DNA of 64,000 nt, taken from the NCBI GenBank assembly GCA_949775045.1, contig OX459108.1, positions 13,849,711 through 13,913,710 of the forward strand, given 5' to 3'. Shown here piece by piece: positions 45,840 to 56,388 of this stretch (within the stretch, counting starts at the first letter, position 1; the number at the start of each line of letters is the position of its first letter). The notes below the pieces were generated by a model. The model was not told the DNA's origin. It ran no database searches and saw only the letters and a list, made by a program, of their open reading frames with translations. Origin of the DNA: Metridium senile. Taxonomy: Eukaryota > Cnidaria > Anthozoa > Actiniaria > Metridiidae. A program made the translations under genes and the position numbers.

Positions 45840-47271
45840 GTTTTCCCTAATGGTGCGAGAACGTCCTTAGGGCGAGTTATTGGAGTCGCTGCTCCAATAA
45901 ACTCTTAAAGTTCATTTTGTCCATCATCATCCGTCTGGCCTGTTGTTTAGAATAGAATAGAATAGAATAGAATAGAATAGAATAGAATCTTTATTTGCTC
46001 TTATATACTAATTACAATATATTGTACATTATATTATACATTTTTACATTTTTTCTTTCTATATTCGTTTGTATATGTTTGTATGAGTGTTTCTATTATG
46101 TATGTTTTATAGAATATAGAAATTGAGCATGGAGGCTAAGTAAACTGGGAAGTTATCGAGTTAGCCTCCATTTAGGTTTTTGTTTAATACATAATATTCA
46201 GGTATAAAGAGCGGTAAGATTATAAACAATTTAACAAAGAGAGAAAAAACGTTCAGAAAAGAAAAAAGAGAATAGAACAGGAAAACACTAATATATACAA
46301 AATAATATTAAATATAGTTTTTGTGAAGTAAGTAATATAAATATAGATTATGTTTCTTCATAAAGGTATATATATACTATGTATCATTGTGAGTTTTGAG
46401 TACTCATTAAGTATGCTTTCACTTTTTTATCAAATGAAAGTACACTTAATATTTTAAGTTCATATGGGAGGTCAGCCCATATATTAGAGCCAGTATAAGA
46501 GAGTGATTGTTTGCCAATGTTTGTTCAAACTCTAGGTTTATATAAATTTCCTTTGGTTGCATATCGTGTATTATAGGCGTGAACATTTTTTGCTTGTGTA
46601 AATATATTATTGAATGTATTTGGCAGTAGTCCTTTGTGCCACTTATGGACGAATTTCAAAATGTGTAATCGATATACATTTTGAACTGTATGTATATTTA
46701 GCAGGTTGATGAGCGGTTTGGCACTGTCAGTGTATTTCCCATAGAGAGTAGCAAAAAATATTATTCGTATAATATGGTTTTGTTTGCACTGGACTTTTTG
46801 GATGTTTGTTTTATAAGTACTACCCCATGCCTCAATAGCATAAGAGATATAAGGATAAATCAAATTATAATAAATTTGCCTTAGTTGTTTTAGTGACAGA
46901 TAGTGCCTTAACCTTAAAATTACACCTGAATTACGTGAAATTCGTGAACATATGTAAGATATTTGATGTTTCCACGACAGGGAATCATCAAGTATAACTC
47001 CAAGGTACTTGACATAATTTCTCCTTTCAAGAAAATAAATATCCACTCCCACGATGTCTTCCACTTTTTTCCACAGTTTATTCGTAGTTCGTTTGTCAAA
47101 AAGGATCATCATCATCATCATCATTAAAGATATTTTTTTTATTGTTATCATTATCAATAGTATTATCATTATTACCATCATCATCTTCATTGAAAAATAC
47201 TATTATATTTATTATTATTATATCATCATTAAAAATATTGTTATTACCATCATCATCATATATTATATTTA

Positions 47272-47307
<36 letters not shown>

Positions 47308-50070
47308 AAATATTGTTATTACCATCATCAACATATATTATATTTATATTATTATTATTATCATTATTAAAAATATTGTTATTACCATCATCAACATATA
47401 TTATATTTATATTATTATTATTATTATTATTATTATTATCATCATTAAAAATATTGTTATTACCATCATCAACATATATTATATTTATATTATTATTATT
47501 ATCATTATTAAAAATATTGTTATTACCATCATCAACATATATTGTATTTATATTATTATTATCATTATTAAAAATATTGTTATTACCATCATCAACATAT
47601 ATTATATTTATATTATTATTATTATTATTATTATTATTATCATCATTAAAAATATTGTTATTACCATCATCAACATATATTATATTTATATTATTATTAT
47701 TATCATTATTAAAAATATTTTTATTACCATCATCAACATATATTGTATTTATATTATTATTATCATTATTAAAAATATTGTTATTACCATCATCATCATA
47801 TATTATATTTATATCATTATTATCATTATTAAAAATATTGTTATTACCATCATCAACATATATTATATTTATATTATTATATCATCATTAAAAATATTGT
47901 TATTACCATCATCAACATATATTATATTTATTATTATTATATCATCATTAAAAATATTATTACCATCATCAACATATATTATATTTATATTATTATATCA
48001 TCATTAAAAATATTGTTATTACCATCATCAACATATATTATATTTATTATTATTATATCATCATTAAAAATATTATTACCATCATCAACATATATTATAT
48101 TTATATTATTATTATTATCATCATTAAAAATATTGTTATTACCATCATCAACATATATTATATTTATATTATTATTATTATCATTATTAAAAATATTGTT
48201 ATTACCATCATCATCATCATTAAAACGATACTATTATATTTATTATCACTATCATCATTACAAAATATTATTATTATTATCAGCATCATCATTAATATCG
48301 GTTCTATTTTTCTAGGTACAAGCCTGAAATGCTTTTCATGCAATACTGAACAATGCTACCTCGAACCATCCTATAAATACGTTGGTGACCAACGAAAGTA
48401 TGACGTGGAATGTCCTGCAGGAAACTATATGTGTGGACGTGCTATCTACACTATGAACGGCAAAACCCACTACTACCGGGGCTGTATCCCTGCACCACAA
48501 TGCACAGTAGCAGAATACTGCAGGACATGCAGTAAATAAACCGTCGAATCAAACAAACCAACCATCTAATGTCACTACTGCGCTGCCGACATGGATACCG
48601 GCTCAGAAAACAAACTGTATTGTTGATTGCTGTTCTTGGGATATGTGCAATAGCGGTCGCATAAGGGGTAAGTACATTATTGCCCTCTCCAGAAACTAGT
48701 GGGGTCTTAGGATCTAGTTGGACGCATGCATCACAGGTAGCCCAAGCTCACTATCTGTGTTGATTTACTATAGAATATATGGGGATTTTTCAACGGACAA
48801 TTTTTTGCCTTAATTCTTAATAAAATAAAATGAAACTCTTACCGTGTCTTTTTGTTGCTCTCATCAACCGTCTGACTGACTTTCAGCGATTTTTGTTGGA
48901 ATTTAGCTGCCTCTCCCTAACGTGTAGTTTCTCTCTCTTACTACACGTTAGGGAAAGGCAGCTAAATTACAACGAAAATCGCTGAAAGTCAGTCCGACGG
49001 TTGATGAGAGCAACAAAAAGACACGGTAAGAGTTTCATTTTATTTTATTAAGAATTAAGGCAAAAAATTGTCCGTTGAAAAATCACCATATGTTCTATAG
49101 TAAATCACCACAGATAGTGAGCTTGGGCTACCTGTGCATGCATGAGCACTGGGCAGCTTGAATTGTTTGGGTGGGCAGTGACTGCCTACACGAAGTAGCT
49201 ACCTGGTACCGTCTACCCAAACAAGCTCCCCAGTCTCCGTGGGTCCAACTCGTCCAATTTAGTCTTGTTGAGGAGAATGTACTGAATTTGTTATTTCTAT
49301 CTGCAAATTGTTAGGCTTCGCGTCTTCACGGATAAGGACATTAAATCGGAGGTGCTGTCTCTCCACACTAACCTGCATGAATGTAACCCGTCTTGTAACC
49401 TCTTCAAAAACTCATTATTAATTCATGAGGAATTTAAAAAAGAAATCATGACAGTGACGAGTGTTTGAAGCAGTTCAATAAACCCGTGTTTTATCAGGTT
49501 TAAAATCACTCGGCTTCGCCTCGTGGAATTAAATCCTGATAAATCACTCCTGCTTGCTCATAAAGCCTGGTTCACACCAGTGACATAAGCATAGGCATAA
49601 GCAACATACGCAGGTTCAGTTGGGATTTTCTCATTAGCCGCACTTGTCTTGTCTCACACCTAGTCGAGAAATGCTCCCCTGAGTCTGAGATTGTCATATG
49701 TTGCTTATATGCTTTTGTCGCTAGTGCGAACCAGACTTAAACACTTCTTAATATTTCAGGTAATAAGAGTTGCTACACGTGCACCAATGAACATGAATAC
49801 GCTTCATGTTCAACTGAGACTGCAGTTTGTTCACCATCAGATAATCTTTGCATAAAAGTCAAAACCAATAATGTGTATTTCAAGTCTTGCAGCAACGACG
49901 CAGTCTGTGCAGCATTCAAGAAACAATGCGGTTCCGGCGGTTCATCAAAAGATTGCAATGCATACTGCTGTACAGGCAATTTGTGTAACTATGCAGGATC
50001 TGTCAAGTCCTTGTTGACGATAACTGTTATTTTTTCGCTGGTAAATACAGCACTTAACTTTATCATGTAA
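45571..50070 (+). CDS. GPI-anchored protein with two Ly6/uPAR domains, first domain with a frame break
   Basis: Exons: 45571-45619 (signal peptide MTSWIFFVSFAILLPKG), 48316 to 48667 (domain 1), 49760-50070 (domain 2). Domain 1 begins SLKCFSCNTEQC and runs to GCIPAPQCTVAEYC, then hits a TAA at 48537-48539; its expected end, NCIVDCCSWDMCN, is present at 48613-48651 but one frame over, and ends at a good donor (GGG/GTAAGT) whose phase fits exon 3. Either a short unrecognised intron (for example 48507-48606, weak sites) or a frameshift or assembly error joins them. Domain 2 is complete: SCYTCTNEH ... CCTGNLCNYAG, followed by a hydrophobic tail (LLTITVIFSLVNTALNFIM) typical of GPI signals. Family knowledge: extracellular three-finger folds, roles in receptor modulation or adhesion. 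Intron 1 carries a LINE and a minisatellite. Confidence 0.78.
45800..45840 (+). repeat. (ATC)n microsatellite
   Basis: About twelve uninterrupted ATC units in intron 1 of the Ly6-type gene. Confidence 0.9.
45945..47105 (-). mobile_element. 5'-truncated CR1/L2-like LINE
   Basis: Minus-strand frame to the stop at 46525 reads KYLGVILDDSLSWKHQI, then LRQIYYNLIYPYISYAIEAW, YNTRYATKGNLYKPRV, the C-terminal region of non-LTR reverse transcriptases. About 580 bp of 3' UTR follow and end in an (ATTCT)n repeat on the minus strand (GAATA repeats at 45949-45987), as CR1-type LINEs end in short tandem repeats. The frame is open for about 190 codons, so this copy is fairly young. Confidence 0.87.
47105..48300 (+). 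repeat. AT-rich minisatellite of about 60-bp units in the Ly6-type intron 1
   Basis: At least fifteen units of TTAAAAATATTGTTATTACC, ATCATCAACATATATTATAT and a variable ATT-run that sets unit length (about 55-80 bp). Long open frames on the plus strand are composition artefacts. Confidence 0.92.
48727..49150. mobile_element. Long foldback transposon with 8-bp flanking repeat (intron of Ly6-type gene)
   Basis: Arms of about 190 bp start ACAGGTAGCCCAAGCTCACT and are nearly identical in inverse at the right end. GCATGCAT flanks both ends. The centre CACGTTAGGGAAAGGCAGC pairs with CTGCCTCTCCCTAACGTG. No coding capacity. An 8-bp duplication would fit hAT, P or Merlin-type elements. Confidence 0.88.
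49556..49741. mobile_element. MITE with CTGGTTCACACCAG ends
   Basis: Left AAAGCCTGGTTCACACCAGT, right GCTAGTGCGAACCAGACTT, inner GCATAAGCAACATA / TATGTTGCTTATATGC. It ends about 18 bp before the acceptor of exon 3 of the Ly6-type gene. Confidence 0.8.
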
Positions 50071-50089
50071 ATCGAGAAAAATCAGTGTG

Positions 50090-50750
50090 AACAATTTAGA
50101 AAACTAGCGGTTAAGGTAGACTGCGTCAATGTAAAATTGTATTATAACTAGCAGTTAAACTAGTATGGACTGCGTCGATGTATTTAAGGAAACTGAAATT
50201 GAGTAAAAGTGTACAATAACTAGTGGTTAAACTAGTGTAGACTGCGTCGATTTTTTAAATAAACAATTGGAGTAAAATTGTATGATAACTAGCGGTTAAA
50301 CTAGTGTAGACTGCGTTGATTTATTAATAAACAACTTGAATAAAAGTGTATGATAGCTAGCGGTTAAACTAGTGTAGACTGCGTTAATAAGTTTTCAATA
50401 AACAATTGGAGTAAAATTGTACGATAACTAGCTAGTGGTTAAACTAGTATGGACTGCGTCGATGTATTTAAGGAAACTGAAATTGAGTAAAAGTGTACAA
50501 TAACTAGCGGTTAAACTAGTGTAGACTGCGTCAATGACTTTTCAATAAACAATTGGAGTAAAATTGTACGATAACTAGCTAGTGGTTAAACTAGTATGGA
50601 CTGCGTCGATGTATTTAAGGAAACTGAAATTGAGTAAAAGTGTACAATAACTAGCGGTTAAACTAGTGTGGGCTGCGTCAATGACTTTTCAATAAACAAT
50701 TGGAGTAAAATTGTATGATAACTAGTGGCCAAATAAATTTGTAACTAAAC
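50090..50750 (+). repeat. Tandem array of about 70-bp units after the Ly6-type stop codon
   Basis: About nine units each with GCGGTTAAACTAGTGTAGAC, TGCGTCAATG and AATAAACAATTGGAGTAAAA (or GGAAACTGAAATTGAGTAAAA). The array begins about 20 bp after the stop and supplies several AATAAA hexamers (first at 50258-50263). Units alternate between two types, so pairs were amplified. Confidence 0.9.
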
Positions 50751-50879
50751 AATTGGGGAAAATTTACAATAAACTGAATGGTTAAACCAGCTGACGCAAA
50801 TTAAACTCACTCTTTGTCAATATCTTTTTATTGTAAGGTTTAAATGCTTTTTACATAAAAAACGTTATTGCATGTAGAT

Positions 50880-51210
50880 AATTGTCCTATTTCATTATGA
50901 CGTCACATCAAAACATTCTATTGTTCCAACGCTAAGGATCATGGTCGCCAATGGGGGACAGATTCATAACAACAATACAAAAATAAACGATAAAATTGAA
51001 TTTACAAGACGTACGGAAAGGAAAGAAATGACAACAAAATGCCATAAATATGAAAGTATAAATATAGACACATAACATACATAAAAATTAGATAATTTGA
51101 AGCTCAAGTTTCAAAGAGAAAAAAGGTTTTAATTGAAATTACCATTGTTTTCGGCGATTCTATTCCCCACTAAAACACATCGTGACGTCATAATGAAATA
51201 GTGCAATTGT
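50880..51210. mobile_element. Foldback element with TGACGTCA-containing ends
   Basis: Left ATTTCATTATGACGTCACAT, right TGTGACGTCATAATGAAATA-like (CGTGACGTCATAATGAAAT). Inner TCGCCAATGGGG-type and CGGCGATT segments pair weakly. No frame. Confidence 0.7.
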
Positions 51211-51507
51211 GGTACTATTGTTTTTATCATATTGTTATTGTGCTAGTACGTATTGTTTTATTTTTATTGAAAAAACAGTCATTTACTCTTGAATTTTGAT
51301 TCTCTGTTTGAGCTGTTATGTCTTTATCATGATAGGTAGTGATTCTATGCCTTTTATTGATAGAACATGCATCCATGCATAGTAATATATTAATATATAT
51401 AAAATATATATTAATAAATATATTTATCCCACATTATATAAAATACAGCCAATCAGAATGCTTGAAAGCCGTTGTTTATTCGGCGGTATTCAACATGTGC
51501 GCTATAT

Positions 51508-51817
51508 AAATATACACCTATTTCAAAAATCGTTGTCGCAGCCGGAGCAGTCCGCACTCTAAAGCCTGCAAAGGATGTCGGTTATATTACATGGACTTAA
51601 TTTGTGATTTATTGCACGTTTTTTAAAGAAATATTTGTATTTATATCTACCATAACAACAACTTGTTATGGTCATATAACACAAACACGTACAACCAAAA
51701 TATGCTATGAATAAATCTATGACAAGAGAATAAATACCGACATCCTTTGCCGGCTTCACAGTGTGGACTGTGGCTTTGTTTGCGACAACGTTTTCTGAAA
51801 TAGATGTATATTATTTT
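51508..51817. mobile_element. MITE family TACACCTATTTCAAAAATC, copy 3
   Basis: Left TATACACCTATTTCAAAAAT, CGTTGTCGCAGCC; right GTTTGCGACAACG, CTGAAATAGATGTATA. Interior AACACAAACACGTAC and TGCTATGAATAAAT shared with copies 1 and 2. Confidence 0.88.
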
Positions 51818-52552
51818 TATTATATTATGAGACATTGCGGTTTCTCTTTATTTAATATGATGTGAGACAAAATAGTTATACAATGTTTTTTTGTGACGTA
51901 CCGTGAATATCCCACTCGTCAATTTATCTTATCCCAATCGTACATTTTCTTTACACACTCTCCTAAAGGCTCGTGTGTATACTGGAACATACAAGTGACT
52001 CGTGGGATATATCCCATGGTATGCCACTCGAAACCATTGTATAACTAGTGTGTATTGTTTTTGATTCCTGATTTCCTTTGTGTCATGCTATTAAAGTCGG
52101 TCACATGCAGGGCCTTCTCATTTCGTCATCGCGTGAAGTGTTCTACGTATTTTCAGTCTCATCTCCATCGATAAAGCATCCGACCACGACCAAGTTTTTG
52201 CACAGTTATGGCAACGTGCAATAGTTCCTTTAACGGCTCCCTGCGCCATCTTAAAAAGTAACCTGGCCTTTTTATCAAAGCGAGACGGAAGTTGAGCTTG
52301 CAATGATAGAGGCACGTGAATAATAGTTTTAAATAATTGTGTTAAAATGGCTCTTCAATTGCAAGCTCAACGTTTATCTCGTCTGGATGCAAAGGCCCTG
52401 TTACCTTTCAAGATGACGAAGGAACTGTGAAGAGGACTATTTCCTCTCTGTCATGTTGTTTAACGTCCGTTGCATGCAGGGTTTTCTTATCCTCATATTC
52501 GTTGATATAACATCCGACCACGACTAAGTGTCAGTGTCATCGTGCCATTGGC
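51818..52552. other. Probable 3' flank of the GABA-B-type gene with a diverged internal duplication
   Basis: TGCATGCAGGGCCTTCTCAT and CATCCGACCACGAC near 52105-52190 recur at about 52470-52525, so the block is partly duplicated. A 65-codon minus-strand frame at 52118-52315 has no recognisable domain; I do not call it a gene. This stretch probably includes the 3' UTR of the receptor gene. Confidence 0.45.
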
Positions 52553-55500
52553 TCATCCATTGGCTTCATTGGAGTAAGGGTTTTGTGTTGTACGATGACT
52601 ATTGGTATTCAACGAACTTGCAGCTGCAATACGATTACCGTGCTTAATGTGGTAAATCTAAAAAGAAGAAAACATATTTGCATATTTTATTTTTTATTTT
52701 ATTAGCTTCGCCCAAAAACACAAGGAAGATTACATATTACATAATTAAACTGGGAAGGGCAGGGAACTCGCAACAGCAAGGCCAATTACTGCGGCCCCCT
52801 CTTCCACTATATATCTCTCACTCAGTCCTCTTCCCTTCCCCTCCTCTTTTCCTCCCCTCCTCTTCTCCTCCCCTCCTCTTTCCCTCCCCTCCCCCCTCCT
52901 CTTCCCCTAGCCTCTTCCCCTCTTCCCACCTCCCTGGCCACGAAGGCTATACAAAGAAGACTCAGAGTAACACTCGCTGCGGCTCCACTTTAAATATATA
53001 TTCTAGCACGAAACTCTGCTCACATGCTCATTTTTGCGGAAGGAGGAAAACTGAATAACCTGGATAAAACCCTTGCATGTATCTGTTGAAGACCCACAAT
53101 GTTGGACTGAGTCCCGCATTCTCCATTGAAGAAATAAGAATACACGCGCGTGCTGTATGCAGTTATAAAGCATGAGGGGGTTGAGAAAACACGAGAAGAG
53201 AACACTTCTTGAGTATTCTGACAATCCCTAATTGCTCTATCAATGCATACAGCAAATAAAGAACGTTTTCTATTTCTTTTATAGAATTTGACCAACATGC
53301 AAACGCGCGTGCTGTGTGCTCTCATAAAGCACGCTCCTTAGCCAATCAGAATGCGTGAATTCTAATAGCTATTTTATAAATTATCTTTGTTCATAAGTCT
53401 TCTGGTTGCTATATATATAATAATTTTACCTTAGGAACAAAGAGAAAGCATATCGTAGATGAACTACATGCATATACAGCTATCCTTGATAACAACAGTT
53501 TGGTAGGAATATCATTCAGTAGAAACTCCATCAGTACAGTTAAAAAAGAAAATATAAACACGTTGTAGACAGCCAGGGCGATACTCTTCGAGTCGTTCAA
53601 GGCTGCGTGTTCCACGTTGCGCGTTTCCCACGCGAGGAACATGCCAAATAGTAGTAAGAGTCCTTGGTAGCAGAGCAAGCCAATTACCCATTGTGCATAA
53701 TGACACGAGTCACAGCGGTAGAACTTGATGTCGTAGATGATGTCCTCTTTGCCGTCATATGGCTGAAAAACAAAACAACGTATTAATAACTTGCTTTTTC
53801 AGTTACTACGACGAAGGGCTAATTAAAGCAGGAGCTAAAGCTCGAAACGTCAGCAAAGTTAAAATAAAATAAGTTTTTACGTTGTTACAAATTTCATTAT
53901 ATTACCTATTGTTTATATCAAACATCGACGCAGCCTATACTAGTTTACTCGCTAGTTTCTATTTCCATTTTTATGGTGTTACAAATTTCATTTTATTACC
54001 TATTGTTTATAGATAGATAGATAGCTTTATTATAATAACTCCTAGCAGCCCCCGGGCCGGCTGAAATATGAACTATTTTACAAATTAATATATAATTAAA
54101 ACTCAATGTAATAAACTATATATATATCAATAATATTTACAAATAGATAATAAAAGGATTTGTATAAAAGTCTTAGGCATAATTAAAACAGTTATGTACA
54201 TTAAAAGTGTTATTGTGCCTATTAGTTTTGCATCTTGGAAGACGGAAGTGTCGTTTGTTTCTTATGTTGGCTATATCAAACACCGACGCAGCCTATACTA
54301 GTTTACTCGCTAGTTTCTATATTTCTAGTTTTTTACGGTGTTACAAATTTCATTGCATTACCTATTGTTTATATCAAACACCGACGCAGCCTATATTAGT
54401 ACTAGTTTACTCGCTAGTTTCGTTATAATAATAATGGTGGCATGTGGTGATGGTAATGATGATGACTGATAGAGAAGATTATAATTAAGATGGTCATGAT
54501 GATTATTGATGATGATAGTTATGATGGTAATGATTTCGATGACAATGATTATAATTGTGATGATGATAAAAATAAAGATGGTAATGATGATGATCTGAGA
54601 TAATGATAATGATTCTTATGGCAGCAATGATTATGATGGTAAGAATATGATGGTGATGATAATAATGGCCCTACTGGTGTTGGCGATAAGGATTATGTTT
54701 TTCATGGTGATGGTGATGAGGATGATACTGATGATGAGGATGATGGTGATAATGATAATGGTCGTGCTAGGCGCTGGTGTTGGTGATTATAATTATGTTG
54801 GCGATAATGATTATGATTATGATGGTGCATGATGAGAATATAATGATGGTGATAATAGACGTGCTAGTGTTGGCGATAATTACTATGGCGATGAGGATGA
54901 GAATGATGGACAGGATGGTGGTGATGATGATAATAGCCGTTCTATAGTGTTGGCGATAATTACTATGGCGATGAGGATGAGAATGATGGAGAGGATGGTG
55001 GTGATGATGATAATAGACGTGCTAGTGTTGGCGATAATTACTATGGCGATGATGATGAGAATGATGGAGAGGATGATGGTTTGATGATAATAGCCGTGCT
55101 AGTGTTGGAGATAATTACTATGGCGATGAGGATGAGGATGGTGGAGAGGATGGTGGTGTTGATGACAATAGCCGTGCTATAGTGTTGGCGATAATTACTA
55201 TGGCGATGAGGATGAGAATGATGGAGAGGATGATGGTTTGATGATAATAGACGTGCTAGTGTTGGCGATANNNNNNNNNNNNNNNNNNNNNNNNNNNNNN
55301 NNNNNNNNNNNNNNNNNNNNNNNNNNNNNNNNNNNNNNNNNNNNNNNNNNNNNNNNNNNNNNNNNNNNNNNNNNNNNNNNNNNNNNNNNNNNNNNNNNNN
55401 NNNNNNNNNNNNNNNNNNNNNNNNNNNNNNNNNNNNNNNNNNNNNNNNNNNNNNNNNNNNNNNNNNNNNNGTGTTGGCGATAATTACTATGGCGATGAGG

Positions 55501-55790
55501 ATGAGAATGATGGAGAGGATGATGGTTTGATGATAATAGACGTGCTAGTGTTGGCGATAATTACTATGGCGATGAGGATGAGGATGGTGGAGAGGATGGT
55601 GGTGTTGATGATAATAGCCGTGCTAGTGTTGGCGATAATTACTATGGTGATAGTGATGGTGCTGAGGATGATGCTGATGATGATAATGACTATTATTATG
55701 ATGCTGATCATGCTGATCATGAGTATGATGGTGAGGATGGTTATTATTATTATGGGAGTGATCATGAGGACGATGGTGATTATTATTATT

Positions 55791-55825
<35 letters not shown>

Positions 55826-56352
55826 TATTATTATTATTATTACGGGGGCGATGATGATGGTAGTGCTGGTGATGGTTATAACTGCACTGGTGTTGGTGAT
55901 GATGACAATGATGATAGTGATGTTAACGACAATTAAAAGGATGTGGTTATGACGGGAGTGAAGGTATAAAAATCGTATTGCAACAGAAAACGAGATAACG
56001 TACTGAGTTTGTAATTGTATTAACACAGAAAGAACAAATACAGAGTTTAAGATATTTTAATGCATTATTAAATTATCAATTGTCACAATTTTGATTTTGA
56101 CAATGTCTTCGAGAGAGTTGACCTTATATATTGTAACCTATTCTATATGTAAAGTGGGTTTATAGCTCCAATTTTTATTTTTTAATAACTTATCACTATA
56201 CCTATAGTTCAGTCATTTGTGTAGATACATGCATATTATATTTTTAATATTTTTTATATTATTTTATGTTCCTTTTTTTCTTCTTTTTCTTTTTCTTCTT
56301 TTTCTTCTTTTTCTTCTACTTCTTCTTCTTCTTCTTCTTCTTCTTTTTCTTC

Positions 56353-56388
<36 letters not shown>

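Noticed and set aside
46525..47190. Host gene of about 220 codons on the minus strand
   Set aside because: YLGVILDDSLSW and the ATTCT-repeat tail identify it as a truncated LINE.
47054..48315. Long plus-strand open frames rich in Ile/Tyr/Leu
   Set aside because: They track an AT-rich minisatellite and stay open in more than one frame; no start context, domain or splice logic.
52118..52315. 65-codon minus frame as a further GABA-B-type exon
   Set aside because: No suitable acceptor in phase and no similarity to class C tails; the in-phase exon 52553-52657 fits better and ends in a stop.
55487..56026. Ile/Thr-rich minus frame and Met-rich plus frame
   Set aside because: Both come from GAT/ATC simple repeats and the 78-bp minisatellite beside the N gap.
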